Positions 1-6,647 of a stretch of DNA of 64,000 nucleotides are shown here, piece by piece (positions within the stretch are counted from its first letter, which is position 1; each line of letters begins with the position of its first letter). Source of the stretch: Bacteroidota bacterium (GTDB lineage Bacteria; Bacteroidota; Bacteroidia; Chitinophagales; Saprospiraceae); assembly GCA_016124585.1 (NCBI GenBank), contig WGNL01000013.1, positions 1 through 64,000 of the forward strand, read 5' to 3'. The notes below the pieces were generated by a model, which saw only the letters and a list, made by a program, of their open reading frames with translations, had not been told where the DNA came from and made no database searches. Position numbers and translations under genes: made by a program.

Positions 1-2
1 CA

Positions 3-131
3 GGCGTGAGGGCCAGGGTCAGTAGGCTTGTACGAAAGGGGCTTTCATTCTCCAAGAAACTGGAAAACCATGTGGCTGCTTTACGATATTTCTTTTGGAG
101 ATATAATTTAGAAAGGCAGCCTTACATTTGA
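3..131 (+). mobile_element. 3' end of an IS1-family transposase (5' part lies outside the window)
   Basis: An open frame enters from the window edge and stops with TGA at 129-131. It encodes about 42 residues, including VSRLVRKGLSFSKKLENHV and a following aromatic-rich stretch ending in YNLERQPYI. The segment RLVRK-LSFSKKLENH is, from memory, the characteristic C-terminus of IS1-type DDE transposases. The sequence just after the stop contains GATACACC, whose reverse complement starts with GGTG. IS1 ends commonly start with GGT, so the right inverted repeat may end near 137; this is inference. It marks the left border of the variable zone that contains the restriction-modification gene. Confidence 0.7.
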
Positions 132-574
132 TACACCGCCATTGATTTTATACGCTCTGTAATTGATTTTACATGGCTTTTAGCTGAAAAAATAAGTCTC
201 GAACTGGGAAAAATACGCCGAGTTATAAGCATAACCCGTTGTTTTTTAAAGGTTTAAGTTAGTATTGAGGGTGTATGAAGCCCATAGAAGGACTTTTATC
301 GCTATTTTGGTTAGTTTTCCCCTAAATGTTTGTAGATGATTTATTGTTTTACTAGCCTATATAGTACCGTTTCCGGTAATGATGGGTCAAAAGTAAATCC
401 CATTTTTTTATCTTCCTAACAATACTAAATTATTTTTCGATTTTTTTTAATTTGAGTGGAAGGCGAAGGGTTTTTGGTGGCGTTGGTGCAAGATTTCCGA
501 AGTCTTAAAGACTTCGGAAATCTAAGCCCAGCTTAAATTAATCACCTATTTACCCAGTATTTTCAGGGTGAAAG
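132..574. other. Intergenic region between the IS1 end and the restriction-modification gene
   Basis: About 440 bp of AT-rich DNA with no open frame I can support. The only clear structure is the 33-nt palindrome at 491-523. No gene or RNA was recognised. Confidence 0.5.
491..523. repeat. 33-nt palindrome E1 (15-bp arms, 3-nt loop)
   Basis: The arms AGATTTCCGAAGTCT and AGACTTCGGAAATCT are perfect inverted repeats around the loop TAA. Total length is exactly 33 nt, the same geometry as the palindromes at 2001, 2778, 7911 and 9734. The arm sequence is related to that of the 9734 copy. No T-tract follows, so this is not a normal terminator. Confidence 0.85.
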
Positions 575-604
575 TTGGGATTATGGAATGTTGGGATATA
601 TTTG
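575..604 (+). promoter_or_regulatory. Bacteroidota-type promoter of the restriction-modification gene
   Basis: TTG at 575-577, then 19 nt, then TATATTTG at 597-604 matches the TTG / TAnnTTTG promoter of Bacteroidota sigma factors. Transcription should start near 610. That lies inside the longest open frame, so the ATG at 588 cannot be the start on this transcript; the first usable in-frame ATG is at 639. Confidence 0.7.
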
Positions 605-638
605 CACAGTTACGCTTTTCCACGCAAACACAAAACGA

Positions 639-3600
639 ATGACCCTCAAGTTCCTCCCATTCAAGGCGACGCTCAACAAAGCCTACCAGAAGCTGAAACC
701 CACCCGCTCGGAGATGGAGCGTTTCAAGGCGGGGCTGGTCAAGCTGCTCGAAAACATTGACCACAGCGAGAGCGAGGAGAACCACAAATTTCACCTTCAG
801 AATTTTTTCAACGAAGTCTGGTACAAGGATGCCCACCTGATTGCCCCGAAAGGAAACATAGATTTGGTCATCCATGAAGACCGCAGCGCCCAAAGCCCAG
901 CGGTGGTGCTGTTCGAAGTGAAGCGGGAACGCAACCTTGGCGAGATGATTCGACCCGACAGCCCGAACGCCAAAGCGCTGCACGAACTGATGCTCTACTA
1001 CCTGCGGGAGCGGGTGGACGCTGGCAATATCTACGTCAAGCACCTCGTCATCACGAATATCTACGATTGGTACATCTTCGACGGGGCGACCTTCGACCGC
1101 CTTTTTTACCAAAACAAAAAACTGCTGAAGGACTACGACCGCTGGCGCAACGACCGCACGGCGCAGCACACCACCGATTTTTTCTACAAGGATATTGCGA
1201 AGCGGCATTTGGAGGAGATGGACGGGACTGAGTTGGTGGCTGCGCATTTTAATTTGAGGGAGTATTTGAGGTTTTTACCCCTGAACCCTAAAGGGGGACC
1301 CACAGACACACAGTCATCTGAACTTCAAAACAAGCAAAGTACCGAGGGAAGTAATTCCGTGGGTTCCCCTTTAGGGGTCAGGGGTCAAGACGACGTAAAG
1401 CTCATTCCCCTTTTCAAAATCCTCAGTCCGCAGCATTTGCTAAGGCTTCCCTTTGCCAACGACAGCAATTCGCTGAACGAAGGCTTCTATCGGGAACTGC
1501 TCTACCTCATCGGTTTGGAGGAGGAAAAAGAGGGCGGCAAGAAGCTGATAAGGCGCTGCGCTCCTGAGCGGCGGCACGCTGGCTCCTTGCTGGAGAACAC
1601 CATCAATATCATCCAGTACGAAGACCGGATGCGGCATGTGCGGAGCAATGATGTGTTCGAGGTGGCGCTAGAGCTTTGCATTACTTGGGTGAACAGGCTG
1701 CTGTTCCTAAAGCTGCTCGAATCTCAGTTGGTGAAATACCACGGCGGCGACCCCGAATACCGCTTCCTGACCTCGAAACTCATCAAGGACTTCGATGGGC
1801 TGAACAAGCTCTTCTTCCAAGTGCTGGCCGAAAAGGTGGAGAATCGTCCGGCGGCCGTGCAAGCAGCGTTTGCGAAAGTGCCTTACCTGAACAGTTCCCT
1901 GTTTGAAATCACGGAGATGGAAGGGGCCGCTATCCGCATCAACAGCCTGGAGGATGAGCTGACTTTGCCGCTGCACCCGAAATCCGTGTTGCGGCAAAAC
2001 ACTCACCGGGTGACTCAAAGTCACCCGGTGAGTTCGGCCACCCTCTCCTATTTCTTTGATTTCCTTGATGCCTACGATTTTGCCTCGGAAGGTTCGGAGG
2101 AGGTGCAGGAAGAAAACAAGGCGCTCATCAATGCCAGCGTGCTGGGCCTTATCTTCGAAAAAATCAACGGCTACCGGGACGGCTCCTTTTTCACCCCCGG
2201 CTTCATTACGATGTACATGTGCCGGGAGACGGTGCGTAGGGCCGTGGTGCAGAAGTTCAACCAGCATTATGGCCTCGACTGCACCGACTTTAGCGACCTC
2301 TGCAACTTCACCACCCGACATTACAAGCGGGAGGAGATATTGGCGGACAACCAATTGGTGAACAGCCTGCGCATCTGCGACCCCGCCGTGGGCAGCGGCC
2401 ACTTCCTTGTGTCGGCGCTGAATGAACTGATAGCGGTGAAATCCGAATTGGGCATCCTGGCCGATGCCGATGGCAATGTGCTGCGGGGCTATGCCGCCAC
2501 CGTGGAGAACGATGAACTGGTGCTGACCTGCAACGATGGGCAGGATTTGTTTGAATACCGCACCCCACAGCCCCCTAAAGGGGGAGATAGCCCCTCGCCT
2601 TATACCCCCTTGAAGGGGGCAGGGGGTGACGCCCAGCGGGTGCAGCAGACCATTTTCCACGAAAAACAGACCATTATCGAAAACTGCCTCTTCGGGGTGG
2701 ACATCAACCCGAACTCGGTGAAAATATGCCGGCTGCGTCTCTGGATTGAACTGCTGAAGCATACCTATTATCGTGTTAGTGACGGGGTGACTTCGAGTCA
2801 CCCCGTCACTCCACAATTGGAGACCCTACCGAATATCGACATCAATATCAAGACGGGGAACTCGCTCATCAGCCGCTTTGCGCTGGACACCGACCTGAGC
2901 AAGGTGGTGAAAAGCAGGAACGAGATTCAGGATTACCGCCGCTACGTGCAGGAATACCACCATGCCACCGACAAGGAGACGAAGCGGGGCCTGTTGGCGA
3001 TGATTGATAAACTGAAAGGCGACTTCCGCACGGAGATTACGAATAAAGACCCGCTCTTCCTGAAACATAAAAAAGCCGTGGACGAGCTTCATAAGCTCAC
3101 TACGCAGTTTTCGTTGTTCGGCATGACGGAGGCGGAGGACAAGAAGCGTAAAGCGGATATTGAAAAGCTGGGCAAGGAAATCGAGAAACTGGATGCCCAA
3201 ATCAAAGCGATAAAGGAGAACAAGATTTATGAGCATGCCTTCGAGTGGCGTTTTGAGTTCCCGGAGGTGTTGGACATGGAGGGGCGGTTTGTGGGCTTTG
3301 ATGTGGTGGTGGGGAATCCGCCGTATATGAGAGTTAGAGATGAAATATCTAACCAAACATCTTATTTCAAGTCAAATTACAAAGTGGCTGAAAATCAAGT
3401 TGATACCTTCCATCTTTTTATCGAAAAATCTTATACACTTTTGCATTCTTCTGGTATATCAAGCATGATTATTCCAAATACTCTTTTGGGGAATAGCACA
3501 AGTACAGAATTGAGAAAATTTGTTCTTGATAATTTCCTCGTTGATACAATAGCTGATATTAGGGGAGATGTTTTTAAGGACGCTTCTGTTGAAGTTCTTG

Positions 3601-4460
3601 TATTTCTTTTTTGCAAAAGCAAAACCAAACAAGCTAAGTCCAGGTATTTTGAGGTTTATGAAAAACAATTTCAATTTATTCATTTTTTTGAACCTGACAA
3701 CTTTCATCAAACTGATAATTATAATTTCACTGTAACACTTTCTGGCAACAAAATCAATTTAATTAATAAAATAAGAGCGCATTCGTGGCAGTTGTCAGAA
3801 ATTTGTGATTCAATAACAGGAATTAAAGAATACCAAGTAGGAAAAGGGAATCCACCGCAGAACCAATTCCAAGTTCAAGAAAAAGTATTTAATTCTAATC
3901 AAAAAAAGGATGACACTTATATCCCAGAATTAAGAGGCAAAAACATAAATAAATACTCGATTGATTGGCAAGGTGAGTATATAAGTTATGGCGAATGGTT
4001 GGCTGAACCTAGACACCTAGATTATTTTTTGGATGAAAAAATTCTCATAAGGCAAATACCTTCAAAGAATAGCTTAATAGTAGGTATAACCCACCAAGAT
4101 TTCATTATTGACCAATCTGTTTTTGTTGTCAAAATAAAGGATGGAATTTTAGAGTATACTTATGAATACATTTGTGGATTGCTAAACAGCAAATTGGTGT
4201 TTTGGTATTTCCAAAATTTCTTTAACGAATTCGATGCTTTATTCCCAAAAATCAAAGCCAAAGAAGTTAGAGCCTTGCCTTTATCGAAAAATAATATTTA
4301 CAAACCCCAAATCACCGCCCTCGTCACGCAAATCCTCGCCGCCAAGCAAGGGGATACGGGAGCGGATACGAGTGCGTTGGAGAGGGAGGTAGATCGGTTG
4401 GTGTATGGGTTGTATGGGCTTGGGGAGGAGGAGATTGAAATTATTGAAAATAAAAACTAA
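639..4460 (+). CDS. Type IIG restriction endonuclease/DNA methyltransferase (Eco57I-like)
   Basis: A single-chain restriction-modification enzyme of 1273 residues that should both cut DNA and methylate its own site. An N-terminal PD-(D/E)xK nuclease shows D75 in GNIDLV and E93-V-K95. Methyltransferase motif I is DPAVGSGHF at 581-589 and the catalytic NPPY is at 893-896. A TaqI/Eco57I-like specificity region follows, ending in a REVDRLVYGLYGL tail. The frame is open from 588, but the promoter at 575-604 favours the ATG at 639. Four inverted-repeat inserts interrupt the frame without breaking it (1277, 2001, 2560, 2778). From just after NPPY (about 3330) to about 4290 the DNA becomes strongly AT-rich, as if the target-recognition domain had been exchanged. 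The next gene starts 6 bp downstream. Confidence 0.88.
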   Translation: MTLKFLPFKATLNKAYQKLKPTRSEMERFKAGLVKLLENIDHSESEENHKFHLQNFFNEVWYKDAHLIAPKGNIDLVIHEDRSAQSPAVVLFEVKRERNLGEMIRPDSPNAKALHELMLYYLRERVDAGNIYVKHLVITNIYDWYIFDGATFDRLFYQNKKLLKDYDRWRNDRTAQHTTDFFYKDIAKRHLEEMDGTELVAAHFNLREYLRFLPLNPKGGPTDTQSSELQNKQSTEGSNSVGSPLGVRGQDDVKLIPLFKILSPQHLLRLPFANDSNSLNEGFYRELLYLIGLEEEKEGGKKLIRRCAPERRHAGSLLENTINIIQYEDRMRHVRSNDVFEVALELCITWVNRLLFLKLLESQLVKYHGGDPEYRFLTSKLIKDFDGLNKLFFQVLAEKVENRPAAVQAAFAKVPYLNSSLFEITEMEGAAIRINSLEDELTLPLHPKSVLRQNTHRVTQSHPVSSATLSYFFDFLDAYDFASEGSEEVQEENKALINASVLGLIFEKINGYRDGSFFTPGFITMYMCRETVRRAVVQKFNQHYGLDCTDFSDLCNFTTRHYKREEILADNQLVNSLRICDPAVGSGHFLVSALNELIAVKSELGILADADGNVLRGYAATVENDELVLTCNDGQDLFEYRTPQPPKGGDSPSPYTPLKGAGGDAQRVQQTIFHEKQTIIENCLFGVDINPNSVKICRLRLWIELLKHTYYRVSDGVTSSHPVTPQLETLPNIDINIKTGNSLISRFALDTDLSKVVKSRNEIQDYRRYVQEYHHATDKETKRGLLAMIDKLKGDFRTEITNKDPLFLKHKKAVDELHKLTTQFSLFGMTEAEDKKRKADIEKLGKEIEKLDAQIKAIKENKIYEHAFEWRFEFPEVLDMEGRFVGFDVVVGNPPYMRVRDEISNQTSYFKSNYKVAENQVDTFHLFIEKSYTLLHSSGISSMIIPNTLLGNSTSTELRKFVLDNFLVDTIADIRGDVFKDASVEVLVFLFCKSKTKQAKSRYFEVYEKQFQFIHFFEPDNFHQTDNYNFTVTLSGNKINLINKIRAHSWQLSEICDSITGIKEYQVGKGNPPQNQFQVQEKVFNSNQKKDDTYIPELRGKNINKYSIDWQGEYISYGEWLAEPRHLDYFLDEKILIRQIPSKNSLIVGITHQDFIIDQSVFVVKIKDGILEYTYEYICGLLNSKLVFWYFQNFFNEFDALFPKIKAKEVRALPLSKNNIYKPQITALVTQILAAKQGDTGADTSALEREVDRLVYGLYGLGEEEIEIIENKN
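1277..1385. repeat. In-frame inverted repeat of CCCCTAAAGGGG type inside the RM gene
   Basis: A 26-nt left arm (1277-1302, containing CCCTAAAGGGGGACCCA) and a 26-nt right arm (1360-1385, containing TGGGTTCCCCTTTAGGGG) are inverted repeats with two mismatches, separated by 57 nt. The frame stays open and reads PLNPKGG...SPLGVRG. Similar C/G-rich elements occur in other Bacteroidota as far as I recall. It sits between the conserved NLREYLR and LIPLFKILSPQHLL segments, so it probably forms a surface loop. Confidence 0.75.
2001..2033. repeat. 33-nt palindrome E2, in frame inside the RM gene
   Basis: The arms ACTCACCGGGTGACT and AGTCACCCGGTGAGT are perfect inverted repeats around CAA. The element starts on a codon boundary and adds 11 codons (THRVTQSHPVS, residues 455-465), so it leaves the frame intact. 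It has the same geometry and the same codon phase as the copy at 2778-2810. Confidence 0.88.
2560..2630. repeat. Second in-frame CCCCTAAAGGGG-type inverted repeat inside the RM gene
   Basis: The left arm (about 2561-2586, with GCCCCCTAAAGGGGG) and right arm (about 2604-2630, with CCCCCTTGAAGGGGGC) form an imperfect inverted repeat. It encodes a proline/glycine-rich stretch with QPPKGG and PLKGAGG at about residues 641-664. It is related to the element at 1277-1385 and also keeps the frame open. Confidence 0.7.
2778..2810. repeat. 33-nt palindrome E3, in frame inside the RM gene
   Basis: The arms AGTGACGGGGTGACT and AGTCACCCCGTCACT are perfect inverted repeats around TCG. The element starts on a codon boundary and adds SDGVTSSHPVT (residues 714-724). 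The shared peptide core V-T-x-S-H-P-V with E2 shows that both copies are in the same orientation and phase. Confidence 0.88.
4389..4460 (+). repeat. Copy 1 of the RM-gene 3' tail repeat
   Basis: The functional 3' end of the restriction-modification gene, encoding VDRLVYGLYGL and an acidic end. Degraded copies of this stretch recur at 5439-5510 and 6035-6090, each immediately upstream of another accessory gene. Confidence 0.8.
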
Positions 4461-4466
4461 ATAGTC

Positions 4467-5420
4467 ATGGAAATAAATGTAGAAATTGTAAATCAAAGGC
4501 TTTTGCCGAATGAAAAGCAAATTGAACCTTCGATAGAGGTTATGCTTTTATTAACTCATCCTAAAAATGGAATTGCAGTTCAATCTGTCCGAGCTGAACT
4601 TTACCTTGGAGACAATATGCTTTGTTGGATGAATTCCAATATTCCCGCAATTCCTCATCATGATGCATTTTTGAATACAAAAATTAATCAAAGCGGAGTT
4701 GTAAGTTCCTTTAATGTATCATTGACAGGAGTACTTTCAAATAAAGTTCTCAATTATTTAGAGGTAGAACGAAACAAAAATATCAAAGGAGATTTGAATT
4801 TTGTTTTAAAGATTGAGGTACAATATTTAAACGCCAATTTTGATTCAATTACATTACCAAATGTTTCTTCCGGTAAATTAATATCTATACACGACAGAGG
4901 AGCACTCTTTGAGATTAAGTATCAGGAAGTAAAGCTGGGAGTAACAATTCATAATAGCACTTGGATTCATGATTTTTTACCTGTCTTTGGCTTAGGCACT
5001 TATTTGGTATTTGATATTCCGAATCCTGTAATAGTTCATAGCAAGGACAAATTGGCTGAAAGACTTGAAGCAGCTTTTGAAGCTGTTGAAAAAATGGAAG
5101 AGGCGAGAGTCAAAGGAGAGTGGTATGATGTAATTAGACATTCAAGACAAATTTGGGAATTGGTCAGGGACGAAAACAAAATCACTGAATTGCTTGAAAA
5201 TTCAGCTTTTACAGAAGATGCTATAAAAGAATTCAATGAAATGGTTAAGCACTCCTTTGAATACGCATCAAAGTTTATCCACCGGATTCCGAGGAAAAAT
5301 CCTGATAATGTAATGCCAATTATGAATGTTGAAAAGGAAGATGCGCTTTTTGTGTATTCTATTTGTGTTAATGCGCTGAATGTCTTAGCTACAAAGATAA
5401 ATCGGCAGAATCAGGAGTGA
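4467..5420 (+). CDS. Uncharacterised 317-residue protein downstream of the RM gene
   Basis: I do not recognise the family. The first ~200 residues look beta-rich and contain no signal peptide or membrane segment, so the protein is probably cytoplasmic. Residues ~200-317 are predicted mainly helical (AERLEAAFEAVEKMEEAR, RHSRQIWELV), a pattern also seen in helical sensor or HEPN-like modules, though I cannot assign one. The ATG lies 6 bp after the restriction-modification stop and the frame ends just before a degenerate copy of that gene's tail. It is AT-rich like the RM gene's specificity part. Position suggests an accessory defence gene carried with the RM gene; this is inference from context only. 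Confidence 0.75.
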   Translation: MEINVEIVNQRLLPNEKQIEPSIEVMLLLTHPKNGIAVQSVRAELYLGDNMLCWMNSNIPAIPHHDAFLNTKINQSGVVSSFNVSLTGVLSNKVLNYLEVERNKNIKGDLNFVLKIEVQYLNANFDSITLPNVSSGKLISIHDRGALFEIKYQEVKLGVTIHNSTWIHDFLPVFGLGTYLVFDIPNPVIVHSKDKLAERLEAAFEAVEKMEEARVKGEWYDVIRHSRQIWELVRDENKITELLENSAFTEDAIKEFNEMVKHSFEYASKFIHRIPRKNPDNVMPIMNVEKEDALFVYSICVNALNVLATKINRQNQE

Positions 5421-5438
5421 TATTTATGTGGTCATTTG

Positions 5439-5510
5439 GTAGATAGGTTGGTGTATGGGTTGTAGGGACTTGGGGGAGGAGGAGATTGAAATTACTGAGG
5501 GAAAAAATAA
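5439..5510 (+). pseudogene. Copy 2 (relic) of the RM-gene 3' tail
   Basis: GGTAGATAGGTTGGTGTATG and the following ~45 nt match 4389-4448 at roughly 90 percent by eye. In frame it reads DRLVYGL and then a stop, so it is no longer coding. It lies between the 317-residue gene and the DUF559-like gene. Confidence 0.8.
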
Positions 5511-5516
5511 ATAAAT

Positions 5517-5984
5517 ATGAGATACAATTGCTTAGAATGTCAAACCTATATTGATTACGAGGTTTACAATTACAGTGTGAACAATTTAGGCGTTCCATTG
5601 TGCCGAAACCATCAAAACTGGATAAGGAGCTTACCACAATCCACCACGGATGATGCAATCGCTTTGTATTTCGCCTTGAAGATTAGAGGAGTTCCTGCCG
5701 AACTGGAAAAGTTTGATGGGTTCAAGCATATTGACATTGCAATCCCAGAAGTTAGAGTCAACTTAGAAATTGACGGCGGACATCATGTTTTCAATTCACA
5801 TCAAGCGTTGGCTGATTTGAAGCGGACTTTTCACTCTTTCCGTAGGGGTTTTCTTACGCTTAGGATTCCGAATGCTTTGGTTCGGGAACACTTGGACGAA
5901 GCAGCAGATTATATTGTTGGGTTTTTGATGGAAAATCAAAGTAGGCAACGTAGTTTTAACGGGTATTACAGGAGGAGGTATTGA
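5517..5984 (+). CDS. DUF559-like PD-(D/E)xK nuclease with N-terminal zinc-ribbon-like motif
   Basis: A protein of 155 residues. The N-terminus carries NCLECQ and then LCRNH, a CxxC...CxxH pattern that may bind zinc. The core HIDIAIPE followed by VNLEIDGGHH resembles the nuclease signature of DUF559/Vsr-like proteins, where the acidic residues of IDxxIPE and E-x-D would hold metal. The length suits a single nuclease domain. It sits between two relics of the restriction-modification gene's tail. A role in DNA cleavage, repair or defence is plausible but unproven. The ATG at 5517 directly follows the AT-rich end of tail copy 2. Confidence 0.75.
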   Translation: MRYNCLECQTYIDYEVYNYSVNNLGVPLCRNHQNWIRSLPQSTTDDAIALYFALKIRGVPAELEKFDGFKHIDIAIPEVRVNLEIDGGHHVFNSHQALADLKRTFHSFRRGFLTLRIPNALVREHLDEAADYIVGFLMENQSRQRSFNGYYRRRY

Positions 5985-6034
5985 AAAGTTGAGTTAAGGA
6001 ATCAACAAAGACATAAAATGTTGAAAAAGGAAAA

Positions 6035-6090
6035 GGTAGTGTGAGGGTTGTACGGGCTTAGGTTGGAGGAGGTAGGGGGGATTGAAGGTG
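6035..6090 (+). pseudogene. Copy 3 (relic) of the RM-gene 3' tail
   Basis: GTGTGAGGGTTGTACGGGCTTA and the sequence after it align to the tail at 4400-4440 with small indels. Translated, it gives LYGLRLEEVGG, recalling LYGLGEEEIEI of the intact gene. It is the most diverged of the three copies and precedes the next accessory gene pair. Confidence 0.65.
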
Positions 6091-6113
6091 AACAACTATT
6101 AAAAAATGAAATT

Positions 6114-6647
6114 ATGAAAAAGGACATAAAAAGAGTGATTATTGGAGTTCTTATTATCATAATAAGTGGTGTAATCATGTATTATTTCACGAAACCTGAT
6201 GGTAAAGAAAAAACTGAAACGGATTCAACTACCAATAAATCTGAATCAAATACCTTAGTGAACGAGAGCCAGAATGTAGTGCAAATGGAAAACTCCAATG
6301 GCAATACTGTGAACCAAATTGTTCAAAACACCTATAACAACACCTACAATTTAGAGCCCGAAAAAAATGTGAATTCAAATAACATCGGAGTTAGGGCTTC
6401 TAAAAATTGCGAAGTAATAGTTAACGGGGAAATGATTGGTGCTAAATTGAGTCTTGAAGTAAATGGAAATCTTTTAGAGGATTATGGTACAATAACTAGA
6501 ACTTCACAGCATTTTTTCTTTAATTTTCCAAATGAAGTCTGTTATGTAGTCTTAAGAAAGGGGGAGTTGACTTGGAAAGTTATTATTAGGCCAGACTTCG
6601 TGGGTGACAGCATAATTTTTTCATCAAAAAATATTGAAACAAAATGA
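6114..6647 (+). CDS. Small single-pass membrane protein of unknown function
   Basis: A protein of 177 residues. The frame is open from 6048, but its first 22 codons are the tail relic, so I place the start at ATG 6114 (MKKDIKRVIIGVLIII). One transmembrane segment at about residues 7-27 is followed by a long Asn/Thr/Ser-rich linker and a C-terminal domain of ~90 residues (from about NIGVRASKNCEVIVNGEMIG) that looks beta-stranded. The topology is most likely N-in with the bulk in the periplasm. The stop overlaps the next start (ATGA at 6644-6647), so the two genes are probably translationally coupled. The family is not recognised. Confidence 0.7.
   Translation: MKKDIKRVIIGVLIIIISGVIMYYFTKPDGKEKTETDSTTNKSESNTLVNESQNVVQMENSNGNTVNQIVQNTYNNTYNLEPEKNVNSNNIGVRASKNCEVIVNGEMIGAKLSLEVNGNLLEDYGTITRTSQHFFFNFPNEVCYVVLRKGELTWKVIIRPDFVGDSIIFSSKNIETK

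Noticed and set aside
546-1247. 233-codon antisense frame and other long minus-strand frames over the restriction-modification gene
   Set aside because: They are shadows of a GC-rich coding frame; the sense strand carries clear nuclease and methyltransferase motifs.
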